A stretch of 64,000 bases of DNA from Hevea brasiliensis (taxonomy: Eukaryota > Streptophyta > Magnoliopsida > Malpighiales > Euphorbiaceae). Made by a program: the position numbers and the translations under genes. The notes below the pieces were generated by a model. It ran no database searches, was not told the origin of the DNA, and was given only the letters and a program-made list of their open reading frames with translations. Below, in pieces: positions 26,834 through 37,889 of this stretch (position 1 is its first letter; each line of letters begins with the position of its first letter). The DNA lies in contig NC_079507.1 in NCBI RefSeq assembly GCF_030052815.1, positions 60,854,619 to 60,918,618 of the forward strand, in the 5' to 3' direction.

Positions 26834-28269
26834 AGGAAGATATTCCTGAGAGAATGCCATGTGACATTCTCTTATGTAGTATTGTCACGTGCCTAACACG
26901 TGGCATTCTGTATTGTCATGTAGCATTCTTTATTATATATAAGTTATAAATTACTCTATTTATAATACTATAAATAGGCATTATTATAAGGTAACTTATA
27001 ATATATTAACATATATTAATTACATATATTTATATCTATATGATGTATGGATAGATTTTAATTATTACTATGATAAAATCTTTATTAAAAAACATGAGAG
27101 ATAAAAGTAATAAAAATAAAATTTGAAATAATTAATAAAAAATTTAAAATATTATATTATTTTTATATATTAAATTGAAAGAAAATATATAAATTAAAAT
27201 TATTAATAGCTCCATGCATTAGCACGGGTAATTCCCTATTTTGATATCTGAAGTTTGCAAAAGATTGCTCACTTCTCATAAACTGTATTGATGGCAAACT
27301 TTATAGCCATTGTCAGCCAACTAAAATAAGGTGCATAAACAAATATTTATACTAAAAAGTTAATTACCTCAAAGAGGGTTCTCAGTTCTATGTCTTCAAC
27401 ATTACTATTAATATTTCGAACAAATAATGTTCTTGAAGGATGTTCGCCATAAGGATGTTCTCCAGCAACTGTTCCCACACCATTTGGAAGACCATAATGA
27501 GGCATCCCATTCCCAATAACACCATCAGATATATTTACTTTTGAGATGCCCAAGCTCAGGTTCTCTTGTGGATCACTTTCAAGTTCCATACCTCCTCCAC
27601 TACCAAAAAGATCATAATCTTCCAAGTCCTCCAGTGAACCAGGCAGCCTACTCAGGTCAAAATCTTCCATTATGCCAGCTAAAAGCTCATTCTCATCATC
27701 AGGAAGTAAACTTCCAATTGCATGAGTTTCAACATCTTCAAGTAAATCACTACCCTCCACATCCACATCTTGAGGAAGTTTATCCAAACTAGATGAGGCA
27801 TCATCAACAGATTGACGACTACATTCTGTATTATTCAAATTCACTGCAAGTTTTTGCACAAAATGGTAAGACCTCCAACAATATTACAGGGCATATTAAA
27901 TACTCAAAGGACAAAATCACATACACTTTTCATGAGGAAGAACTGGATATTACAGGGCATATTTAATACTCAAAGGACAAAATCACATACACTTTTCATG
28001 AGGAAGAACTGGTAATGAGCTAGAAAAAAGGGTAGCATCATTTGGAGCATGATAGATGTCGGATCCAGATAAAATTCCCAACGGTCTGCTCCCCACTTCC
28101 TTTGATATATTCACTGGAGGATTCTTCGCAGTAGCTAAAAATATATAATTCACAAAACTTATAAATTAGAAAGACACGCAATTTCATACTATAAAAACAT
28201 GATGGACAAAAACATAATGCAGGAATCCAACAAATTACCCGGAGACAAAATATTTGGCGACTGCTTCAT
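22789..28269 (-). CDS. MEI2-like RNA-binding protein with three RRMs
   Basis: Plant relative of fission-yeast Mei2; family members bind RNA and influence meiosis and vegetative growth. Twelve coding exons join in phase on the minus strand: 28269-28239, 28134-27991, 27843-27368, 26136-25978, 25884-25768, 25652-25501, 25026-24935, 24840-23886, 23787-23703, 23603-23535, 23233-23054 and 22917-22789, giving 862 aa. RRM1 is at about 198-270 (TLFVRNI, then GFVMISYYD). RRM2 is at about 280-360 (TLVVFNLDP, then HKFIEFYDVRAAEAAL). A long Ser/Gly/Pro/His-rich linker follows. The Mei2-type C-terminal RRM3 begins at about 700 (TTLMIKNIPNKYTSKMLL, then CNVGYAFINM). The start is the first ATG of an exon (MKQSPN). 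The donor at 27991/27990 was picked because it alone keeps phase (HEK-LNLNN). Closest in style to the AML5/ML5 or ML2 branch, which I cannot separate. Two tandem duplications lie at or in its introns. Confidence 0.92.
22957..22991. repeat. (AAT)n microsatellite in MEI2-like intron
   Basis: Run of AAT units between the last two coding exons of the MEI2-like gene, about 40 bases upstream of the last exon in the sense of transcription. Confidence 0.95.
23347..23518. repeat. 86-bp tandem duplication in MEI2-like intron
   Basis: Units 23347-23432 and 23433-23518 are nearly identical; I see two point differences plus the joint. Both lie within the intron 23234-23534, so neither splice junction is copied. 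The low divergence suggests a recent event. Confidence 0.93.
26137..27367 (-). other. Intron between RRM1 exons with (AT)n and repeat DNA
   Basis: This 1.2 kb intron splits RRM1. It has a long (AT)n run at about 26774-26829 and an inverted motif GAGAATG...CATTCTC near 26861-26872. Farther on, 27090-27225 is a repeat segment that recurs inverted at about 30655-30770. Confidence 0.75.
27090..27225 (+). repeat. Repeat copy, inverted partner at 30655-30770
   Basis: The segment around GAGAGATAAAAGTAATAAAA to ATTAATAGC reappears as its reverse complement upstream of the gene. It is AT-rich, without coding content, and probably an unclassified transposon end. Confidence 0.55.
27881..28012. repeat. 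66-bp tandem duplication covering a splice donor
   Basis: Units 27881-27946 and 27947-28012 match except for one base. On the minus strand the unit includes the last 22 coding bases of the second coding exon, the donor GTATGTG and part of the intron. The gene therefore has two copies of the exon end and donor, at 27991/27990 and 27925/27924. Using the second would add 66 bases that read an in-frame TGA three codons past the normal exon end. Confidence 0.93.
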
Positions 28270-28280
28270 CGCATCACCTT

Positions 28281-29470
28281 CTATTGTGAGACAAAACAAC
28301 ATCCAACAAAGAGGGGTGAAAAATTGGTCAAGATTTACTCCAGTTAAGAAATCAAAATATATAATTAAAACATTACTCTAGTTAGAGATACCATAGATGC
28401 TTGCAGGAAAATGATTATGACCAGAAAGTAAAAAAACAGCAAACAAATTTACAAAATCACACGCATGGAAAACCTTCATGGACACAAGAACTTTATAGAT
28501 GTAACATAATTTAATCCCTAAACTGAACTAATGGAACATTAAACACATGGCACACAACTCGGCAGTGCCGTGACTCTTGGTCTTTAGATTGCTGAAGGCC
28601 AACATACAACCACGAGACAAGTTTCCTCTTGCAAAAAATAAAGAAAGCAAAACCATCAAATTGAAACACTGTTATTCTAAGAGAAAGTGAACCGGGAAGG
28701 ACAAACATTACCCAAACCTAAAGCATGTAAAATCCGCTTGAACACACAGCATACAAGTTCCAAATATATTTCAACATAACTATTAAAAAAATTACAAAAC
28801 GGTACAACCAATAACCCAATAAACGCCAATCTTCGAAAGTAGGGGGGAAAAAACAAATAGGAGTATGAAACCACTTGTTACCAAAACGAGGTGGGTAGGC
28901 AGATAGGGAGATAAAGAGAAATGGGGAGGGGGAGGAACCTCTGAAGTTCAAATTACTATAGCACAGCAAAAACTGAATTCCAAATTGACCTCAAAAAGAT
29001 CAAATCACTATTCAAATTCAAGAAAACCAATAAAGCCAGGAGTATCAACACCAAAAAAACAAACTTTAATTAAAAAAAAAATTGATCAAACTCGTACAAC
29101 ACTCAACAACACACAATTTCACATTAACAAACAAACAAATAAAACAAAACAAGCGATTACCTGAATAAGGTTAAGAAAATCAAGCAAAGATTAACTGAAC
29201 CACGACCTATTGAGCTCTTCACGATCACGCATAAAGAAGAAGATGAAGCAGAAGCAGAAGAGGAAGGAAGGTAGAGACGTAAAGAGAGAGAATTTGCTGT
29301 GTACACTTCCTTATTACTACTATGACTACAAGTTCTCTCCCTGATTGGACAGAAGGTGATGATTGGACGAAAGGAGTAAAAAAAAACAGAGAATGATTGA
29401 GGGAGAAATAGAGAGAGAGTGCAAGGGAAGAGAGAGATTTATTGTTGTGAATGCAGGGCGAGATTTAACT
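28281..29470 (-). promoter_or_regulatory. 5' leader, leader intron and promoter of MEI2-like gene
   Basis: The first coding exon has its acceptor at 28281/28280. A leader exon with a clear donor (CTTATTCAG then GTAATC on the minus strand) ends at 29161 and probably starts near 29440. An AT-rich motif, ATTTAAATAC on the minus strand, lies near 29470 and could be the TATA element. The roughly 880-bp leader intron shows no other gene. Confidence 0.55.
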
Positions 29471-30654
29471 GTATTTAAATCTTCTTTGGTGTCCGCAATG
29501 GTGGACTTAAGAAATAAATAAATTTTTAAATAAATAAAGAAAAATTATAAAAACAAAGGAAAAATTAAAATAAATGGGGATATTGTGGTGCGATATAAAA
29601 TTTAACATTTTGGATATATCTTGTCACCAATTCGACCTTAGACTTTCATATAATTTCCATTTTGCCATTCCTGGGGTTTGGTGTGGCCCACTGTTTATCC
29701 GGGTATGGTATACTGTATGTAGATATGTACAGTAACAGAGATGTTAATTGACATGCGGCACGCAGTACAGTCAATTAACTGCGGTAAAAAACAAAGGTGA
29801 AAAACAGTAATCTCATCTTAAAATAATAATTAATTAATGTGGTAATTACAATTTTATAATGGTGATAAATAAGATGAAGATTGGCCTTTTTTTATAAGAT
29901 GAAGGTTGGTTGAGTAAAGGATAATGATTTGCCACGTCAGTTTTTTATGACGTGTGAGAATTTTCCACCGTAGCTAAATATCGTGTCTTGGTACAGCGGT
30001 GCTTCGTTTTGGAATTACCACGTGAGAATGATTGCACTTTTATTGGCTTTAATTTAAAATAATATTGATAATAATTGACTAGCAGCCATAAAGTTTAGAA
30101 TTATGAAATCACTATGAGTATGATATTTGTAATAATGTGTATTCAAATATGTTACAAATAAATGTTACTCATGTGCAAATATGTGCATGATATGAATATG
30201 TAAAATAATTAATGATGCATTAATAGCTTTTCTTTGCTCATTGTAATAAATGATTTAAAAAAATAATTATCTCATTTCATTTATTATTTTAAAAAATTAA
30301 AATAATATTAATTAATTTTTTTAATTTTACTTTTATTTATTATTATTTTTAATGTATTTATTTTTTCTTAATATTTTTATATCTCAATAATACTATAAGA
30401 GTAATTTAATTAATTATTAATATTTTTTATAAAAATAATATTATTCAATTATTTTCTTAATTTTTTGTAAAAATTTAAAATGTGATTAAAATGTGATGAG
30501 GGAGTAGTAAATATTGAGTATTATTATTGATAAACTTTAATTCAATAATATTATTTGTTATGAGATTTTAAATTTAAATTTTTATTGCAATGCATATGCA
30601 ATAAATATTCCATGATTATTAGACTTAATTAGGGAATTATATATGTTGATATAG

Positions 30655-30770
30655 GTGGCTATTAATAATTTTAATATATATATATATATATATATAATAT
30701 AATATTTTAAAATTTTCACTAATTATTTTAAATTTTATTTTTAATACTTTTATCTCTCAAACTTTTTAAT
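30655..30770 (-). repeat. Inverted copy of repeat at 27090-27225
   Basis: Reverse complement of the intronic segment at 27090-27225 with moderate divergence and an expanded (AT)n run. Confidence 0.55.
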
Positions 30771-31954
30771 AAAATTTAGTGTTAAAGTTACTAATTCATT
30801 CGGATATTCTGTAATAATGGTAAAATTTTATGTCCATATCATAAAATATTTTATTTAGTTCTTATTTTATTAAAATAAATAAATATTTAATACTATTAAA
30901 ATATTAGATAAAAAATGAATATATGATATAATAAATAAATTAATTAAATACATCAAAATTGTGTTATCTAAATATTATAGTTATATTTACTAATTGAATG
31001 TTATTGACAAATTTAATACATGTAATGGGAAATCATATAACATCAAACTATATAGACAGAAATTAAGGAATAACAACCTCACTTTTTTAAATAATTTAAT
31101 CATGCGAAGAACTACATTGTTTGAAACCTTTTTTAATAAACATTTAATTAGGGGGAATTTTTTTTTTAATCCAAATATACAATATTTTATGTTATCATCT
31201 TCATTTGTATATATTATAGTAAAATTCACATTCTTTGTTTCATAAATAATAAATTATTTATATTAAAATTGATGAATGATAAGATATATCTAAGACACTA
31301 AATTTATTTACATGGTTGGGATTTAGTAAAATTCTCCGTATAACTATAAAAATACCATAATTTAAGTAAGTTTTTTTGTTTATGTGTAATATATATTTTG
31401 AAGCTATCAATAATATTAGTTATTATAATAATTATTAATTATTTTATTAATTGTTATTAATTATTTATTTATATAATAACTTAAATTAAAAGTATTCGAT
31501 AAAAATAATTACTATTAAATATAAAATTAGTGATATCATTTTATTGAATTCTAATAAAAAATATACATTTAACCTCTAAAAGTATGGATAATTTTTTTAA
31601 TATCTAAATATTAATATAAATATTATATTATTAAATAATATTATTAATAAAATTAAATATTATCCTAACAGTATTTTAATATATTAAATATGTTTATAAT
31701 TCATTCAATAAAAAAATAGATTATAATTATAGAAAATCTTACAACAATTTTAAATTAATAGTATTTAAGATAATTGTAAGTGTTTTCTCATAAATTTAAA
31801 TGTAAAACTATGCGTTTTAAAAATAATTAATTATAGGATTATCATAATCCTATAACTAAATTCAAGACTTTTGTTTTTCTATTTAAAATAAAAAGAGGAT
31901 AAAATGAAAAAAAAAATGAAAAAGATATAATGATGTAAGAGATGATGAAAGCAT

Positions 31955-32115
31955 CTTTGGCTTTATTTGTTTGCAACGAACAACCCGCGTAAAGGGTGGT
32001 GTAAAGAACCAACGGTCATCTCACCCAGTTGCGTGACATCATTGGGCCATGTTGTGCAAAGTGGAACTACCACTGCTCTTCGCACTTCGCCGTGTATGTG
32101 GACAGAATATTCCTC
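31955..32115. other. GC-richer island, unassigned
   Basis: About 160 bases with normal composition inside very AT-rich DNA. It contains GGGTGGTGTAAAG, ATTGGGCC and CTTCGCACTTCGCC words. Short open frames exist on both strands, but I recognise no protein. It may be a gene or transposon fragment. Confidence 0.3.
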
Positions 32116-32741
32116 TATTTTCCTTTTTTTTTTCTTTGTTTTTAAATATTTATTATATAATTTTTTAAAAATATTTTTTAACAAAAAATCATAATAATTG
32201 TTGCATACAATTACTTAATTTACAAATAAAATTAACTAACAGTTATTAGTGGTGAAAAATTAAAAAAGAGAAGAGATTTAATAATAATGTAGTAGTTGAA
32301 TGTATTTTATATATTTTATTTTTTAAAAAAAATAATAAAATAAGATAATTTATTTGTAAAATAATTAAGTTAATTTAAATTTTTTTACAATAATTTTTAT
32401 GAAATTAAATTAAAATTCAATGATTTTATAAAATAAAATAAATTTTAGTAATTTTTATAAAAATAATTATAAAATTAAATGACTGCATATGATTGATTTT
32501 TTTATTAAATCAATTTAATTTCACAAAATTTTCACATGTTTTACAAAATACATGAAATATACTATATGATATTTTAAAATATTTGTTATTATTTAATAAT
32601 ATCATAATGAAAATTTTGAATGAGAATATTGATTATAATTCGTTTACCATTGAGATTAGGAAAATGTATATTTAAAAAAAAACTCATTTTAAATGTAATT
32701 AAAATAAATAATTTATTTATTTTATATTATTATGATTAAAA

Positions 32742-34479
32742 TGTAACACTCCTGATTTTTTTATATATTATTATTGGGCTCCGTGTAGGTATTCTCAATT
32801 CGCGGAAATTCGACAGTTGTCCGGATCTGTGAATTTCCGGCGAACGAACCACTCTGGAAAAGTCTCGGGTGGATCGAGGTTTTGGCTACCCCACCATTGT
32901 CATGCATCCCGAGCGCGTTCTCGAAGTCGAAATCGGCAAAGGTAAACCCGAACCTTGCTTTTTCGTAATTTTCTAGTGCTTAAATCCATAAAATATTCGT
33001 GGTAGCTTAGAAAATTACGATTCTTTTTGCAATAGCTTAGTAATATTTCTAAGGACCGCGGGGCGGAGTTTTATAATTTTTAGAGTTTATTTGAGTAGTT
33101 TTTGCAAAAATGATCAATTATAAGGACTAAATTAAAATTTTATATATTGTGATGGATGATTGATTTGGTGGGCCCAGGAGGGGCTGTGTGATGTGATTGA
33201 GTTGTGGACATATGGATTGTGAATATAGAAGTGTGTTTTGAGCCCTTTTGCAGGTTGGGTAGGTCCTAGGTATCGGAGAGACTCACTGCGGATTTTCTAC
33301 GACTTAGGATGTATTGGTCTTTTCTTTGTTTGTATTGAGTCAAATTTATTAAATGATTGTAATAAAATTGTCAGTGAGCTGATGACCTTCTTCCTCCGCC
33401 CAGCCGCTACAGTGATTGTCGTCAAGTCTGTGAGTAAAATATTAATTTTAATTGTAATTTCACTATTATTATATGTTCAAGCATGCCCATGCATCACCTA
33501 TATGCATATATTTATGTAGTTAAACTCTAGGCACGATTTATGATGCATTGATAAATGTTAAAGTGCCATGATGTTATTATGGTAATTTGGAGCAGTGTGC
33601 GTGCGTTGGCGTGCGTGTGATGTGGTGTGGACTATGGATAGGACGGGTAGTCACGACTTGAGTTCTTCGCTGGGACCCGAACCTTCGAGGGGTAGTCACG
33701 GCTTGAGTTCTTCGCTGGGACCCTCGATTTGGTTTATTAAGCGAAAGTCCGGCTTGAGTTCTTCGCTGGCACCAGGTTGGATTTAAGAGAGCTGTATAGG
33801 GGATCAGCTCCCATATGTTATGATTGATGCTACAGGGTGCGTGAGTGCTCCAAATTACCTTTTTGATGTTATGATATGAAAATGATGTTGATGTTGCATT
33901 TCACTCTACAGGGTGCATTAGTTTTAGATAGTTATAGAGATTATGGTTAAAATTGATATTTTACTCTCTGAGTCGAACGCTCACTCCTGTTCAATATTTT
34001 TTTCAGGCTACAGGAGGATTTTATTTTGGTTAACCTGCTTTTCTCCTTCGCAGGTTATTTATCAATATTTGTGTAATTTTATTTACTCCTAGAATTTCCG
34101 CATGTGTTAGAAGTATTTATTTGATTATGGTCTGTAATATTATTATCATGTTGGACCTGTAAACGTATAATGATATGCATGTTTGATGGATTGGATGAGG
34201 GAGCTGAGCTCCCATTTATTTTTATGAGGATATGAGTATGTGGAGGGTGAGCTGAGCTCCCCAATTGAGTATTTATTATGTTTACAGGTCGGGTGAGTCA
34301 AAAACTCCCGTTGGAAAGTCCATTTTATGGCCGGACTCTATCCGTTTGTTTTCTTGATATTGGGCCCAAATGGGCCTTAGAGTTGGGTAAATGAATAGTT
34401 AAGGCTTACTACGGGCCTCGGGGGCTTTAGGCTGGCCCAGGTCCTAGTGCCGGTCCGGCCCATAGGTTGGGTCGTGACA
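32742..34479 (+). repeat. Left (5') LTR of gypsy element
   Basis: 1738 bp, TG...CA ends, nearly identical by eye to the right LTR. It carries three copies of a CTTGAGTTCTTCGCTGG motif near 33656, 33701 and 33752, where the right LTR has two. Short open frames inside are not genes. Confidence 0.95.
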
Positions 34480-34483
34480 AATA

Positions 34484-34495
34484 TGGTATCAGAGC
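34484..34495 (+). promoter_or_regulatory. Primer-binding site, initiator tRNA-Met
   Basis: TGGTATCAGAGC lies 5 bases after the left LTR. This is the usual plant LTR-retrotransposon primer site, complementary to the 3' end of tRNA-iMet. Confidence 0.95.
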
Positions 34496-37400
34496 TTAGG
34501 CTCCAGATTCATAGGGAAAAATTATCTAAGTGTTGGGAAGAGTCTACTAGGAGTCACATGCGGAGTATAGGATTCTGTTTCGTCTTTTCCTGTAATTCTT
34601 TGTTTCTAGATTCTACGTTATACCTCGGGAAATATAAGATTACCTCAGTTAGTGTCTTGATTTTCATGGAGTACATAGAAACATGAAATAGATTTAGCAA
34701 ACTTATTGAGGTCTACGTTGGAAACACGTACTCCAATAAATACTATATTTTCGTCAGTATGGGTTTAAATGGTGTGCCCATTTTGTGCAAGGCACGAGTA
34801 CATAAAAGTGAGTCTTGAAAGTACAGTTGCCCTAGATAAGGATGAGGATACCATTGCTGGCAGTCATCAGTGGATGACCCAGACAGAATAAGTTTATGAT
34901 AATAGAAGATTCAAGAGAGATAAGAGATTAAGAGACCTAGTCTGCCAGGACGTATCGTAGTAACTATACAATATTCTCGATGTCTATTCTGTAAGCTGCA
35001 GATTACAGTACCGACATGAGATTATTGTGTAGAGCTGCGTACTTCCCTGTAGTGCTTATGATGAGGATGTTGCAGGCAGTCTCTGTTTTGGTACAGTAAT
35101 GCCATAACAGAGTTCTATATCTGCAAAGGAGTTAGGAACTCCTGGTTAGGGATCTAGAGGTAGAATATCGAAGGTCACAGTTGGGTGGTAACTAGAGTCA
35201 GTGACCCAGTTACCCTAGCATGAGCTAGAGTTACAGTAAGAGTTGCAAAGTAAAGGTGACACCTATAGAGTGAGACCATCTAGTCTTCGGTATGGAATTT
35301 TGGATGGTTTTTGCAGTATGACAAACATTTTGCTTAGAGCTTAGTGAGAATAGTATACCTTGTGTGTATCAGTATGGAATAAAGTACAACCCTACTATCT
35401 AGAGAAGGTCGAAACTATGAATATATGATTTACAGAGCTATGATATGATAAGAGAGACATTAGTTTGACATGGTTTTGGGCAAGGTAGTAAATGTAGTAC
35501 CTTTGTTGCAGCAAGTTAGGGTATAGTCCTATCTTTTCAGAAGGGATCGAAAGTTATTACAAATAATGGTGACCCACAAAATAGTGCCCCAGATGGGACT
35601 GTAGAGTGTGGTAGAGAGTAGTTGGCTCGGGTATCCTGGAGAGGATACAAGTTCCATTATAGGAATCATATATAATCAGATCACGATGGATGTAAATCCT
35701 TTGAATTGGATGACGGATTTGGGTGCCCAAAATCTTAAGTTTTGGAATTGAGTAAACATGGAAAATAATAATAATAATAATAAAAATAATAATAAATAAA
35801 ATTACTGCAGAATCAGTTCTCGAGGTAGTAAGGATATTATGTAAGCTAAATGATAAGAATAGAAATCATACGATAAAGGTATGACTGCAATTTCCTGAGT
35901 TCCTTTCTGACTTCATATTGTTCAAACAGTAGTATAATCTAATTATAATAGTGTTAAGAGTAATAAATTAGCGAAGATAAATCACGTAAGGCGTAGATAG
36001 AGAAAGTGTAGAATGAAAATTGGGATAATTGATTACAGATGCAATATAATCTAAGTGCCAGTGGGAGTACTAGCTAGAGTGGTCAAAGGACCAAATCTGA
36101 GTAGCACAGACATATGATAACGCGATAGAGACTCTGAAAGATATAGTTAGCAAGTACAGTTGTTATGTTAGGAAGAAGAATGGAACCAGGGATAGAATAG
36201 TCAAGTTCTATTTTGGGTAAGACAAAGGAAATAAATGAAAGGACAACTTAAAGAGCGCATAATAAAAGGAACAAAGTTAAGATATAGGATAGGCTAAGTG
36301 TTATTCTTGGCAAGGAGAATGACAAGGATGGAAAATCCAAAATGGGACCACATTAGTGAGAAAAGTGATGGAGGTATGGAATACAATAATAATGAGTAAA
36401 TGTTAGAAGGTGTGCGATGGTATTGTGGACTACCTAAATAGGTAGAGAAAGATAAGTTAGTAAGCAGTAAGTTGAATAAAAGTCAGTCTAAGGGATCAAA
36501 TAGGTATGATGAGAGGAAAAGAATGATAGATAATGACACATAGGTTTTAGGTTAGACTTTTGAGATAGTGAGAAGGTAGTTAGAGGTTCGTTATGAATGT
36601 CAGGCAAACATTTTTAGTGTAATCAACAGAATCACTTTGCAGTGAAGCAATAACGACAGAGCAACAGTAGGGGTAGAATAAAAAGTGACAAGTATGGATG
36701 GTAATAAATCACTAGAAAGTTTCAGGATCAAATTAATGACCATAGATAAGGGTGGAATTAGTGTTGAAAGAATGTATTAGCGAGAGAAATCTTTCAGGAT
36801 TCAACAAGGGTTAAGGGCACAATATAAACGATGATAGATGTGAATCATAGGTCGAGTATAAGTAAAGTTAATAAATTATAAAATATTATGTCAGGAAGGA
36901 TGATGGTACAGTAAAGGGTTCATGCAGATGATACCTTATAGGTAGAGCACAATTGTGCTAGGAGATGATGAAATTTGAAGAGAAAGACTAAGAAACATAG
37001 GTTAAACGTTATTATATGGACAATTGGGCGTAGTTGAATATAAAGGATATTTTTCTTTCTTTTCAAGTTTAGCTCGTGTTTTTGATTCCAGAGCGTTATA
37101 TAAGTAGCAGAGACTGAGGCAAGGAGACCTAGTTATTTGAGATTTTGATAGGCACCAATTCATATACAATTTCCTGATATGAGAATGACAGTAAGTGCAT
37201 ACCTAGTGTTAAGTATGAAAGGACGATCAGAGTAATGACAGAGTTAAATTGAGTTAGCTACTAAGGCTTGCATTGTTTTAAACTATGAGCTAGATGAAGT
37301 ACTATTTATAGATGAGTTTCAATAGATGAAATTGTTGATGGGTAATTTGAGGTTGAAGTTTAGAAAGCTATGGGCGATATATGATTATATTAAGGAGAAT

Positions 37401-37880
37401 GAACACGTGAAGTATCTTGTTTGGAATTAAGGCATGACACATATTTTCTACAGCCGTGTTAGTTCAGATGGAACTTATAGTTTATGGGGCTCATATTCAT
37501 CCAGGATAAGCAATTTCCTACTAAGGCTGGTAGGAAATGATAATGTTCTGATAGTTAAGTTGGAAAAAAAGGGGATACAAGAAAAATTTTCTATGGGTAA
37601 TTATAAGTGTTACATAAGGTGAAGAATGTGCTGGTAGGAGTAAATCATAGAGTTAGAATTCTCGAAGTAATGAAACTAGTAATCAAGATAAGACTAAGAA
37701 ATAAAAAGAAAGTTAAAGTTGATGATGGGATAGACATCTTTGAAGGAAAAGGTGTAAGGATGAGATAGGACTAAAATTAAGGAAAAAGTACAGCAGGTTG
37801 AAAAGATACCAACAATACCAAAAATAGGAAAAGGGAAGTGGATAAGATGCAAAGGACAGGAAGAGAGCTAGATAGAGTCA
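34496..37880 (+). other. Unrecognisable C-poor segment in place of gag-PR-RT
   Basis: This segment has about the length expected for gag, protease and reverse transcriptase, but no frame reads as any of them and stops are dense in all frames. Composition is strongly skewed: in 36361-36420 I count 19 G and 2 C, and the same in 36541-36600. The change to readable RNase H sequence is abrupt near 37890. Confidence 0.75.
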
Positions 37881-37889
37881 GTTATAATG

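Larger units (their letters stand above)
29480..32736. other. AT-rich intergenic DNA
   Basis: I see no gene here. Close to the MEI2-like promoter there are ACGT-core motifs (GCCACGTCAG near 29931, a CACGTG G-box at 30019-30024). The inverted repeat copy is at about 30655-30770, with a short (AT)n run inside it. A GC-richer island at 31955-32115 stands out. The rest is low-complexity AT-rich sequence up to the gypsy element. Confidence 0.65.

Noticed and set aside
33238..33786. Open frames inside the left LTR
   Set aside because: They lie in non-coding LTR sequence, are not kept in the right LTR, and match no protein.
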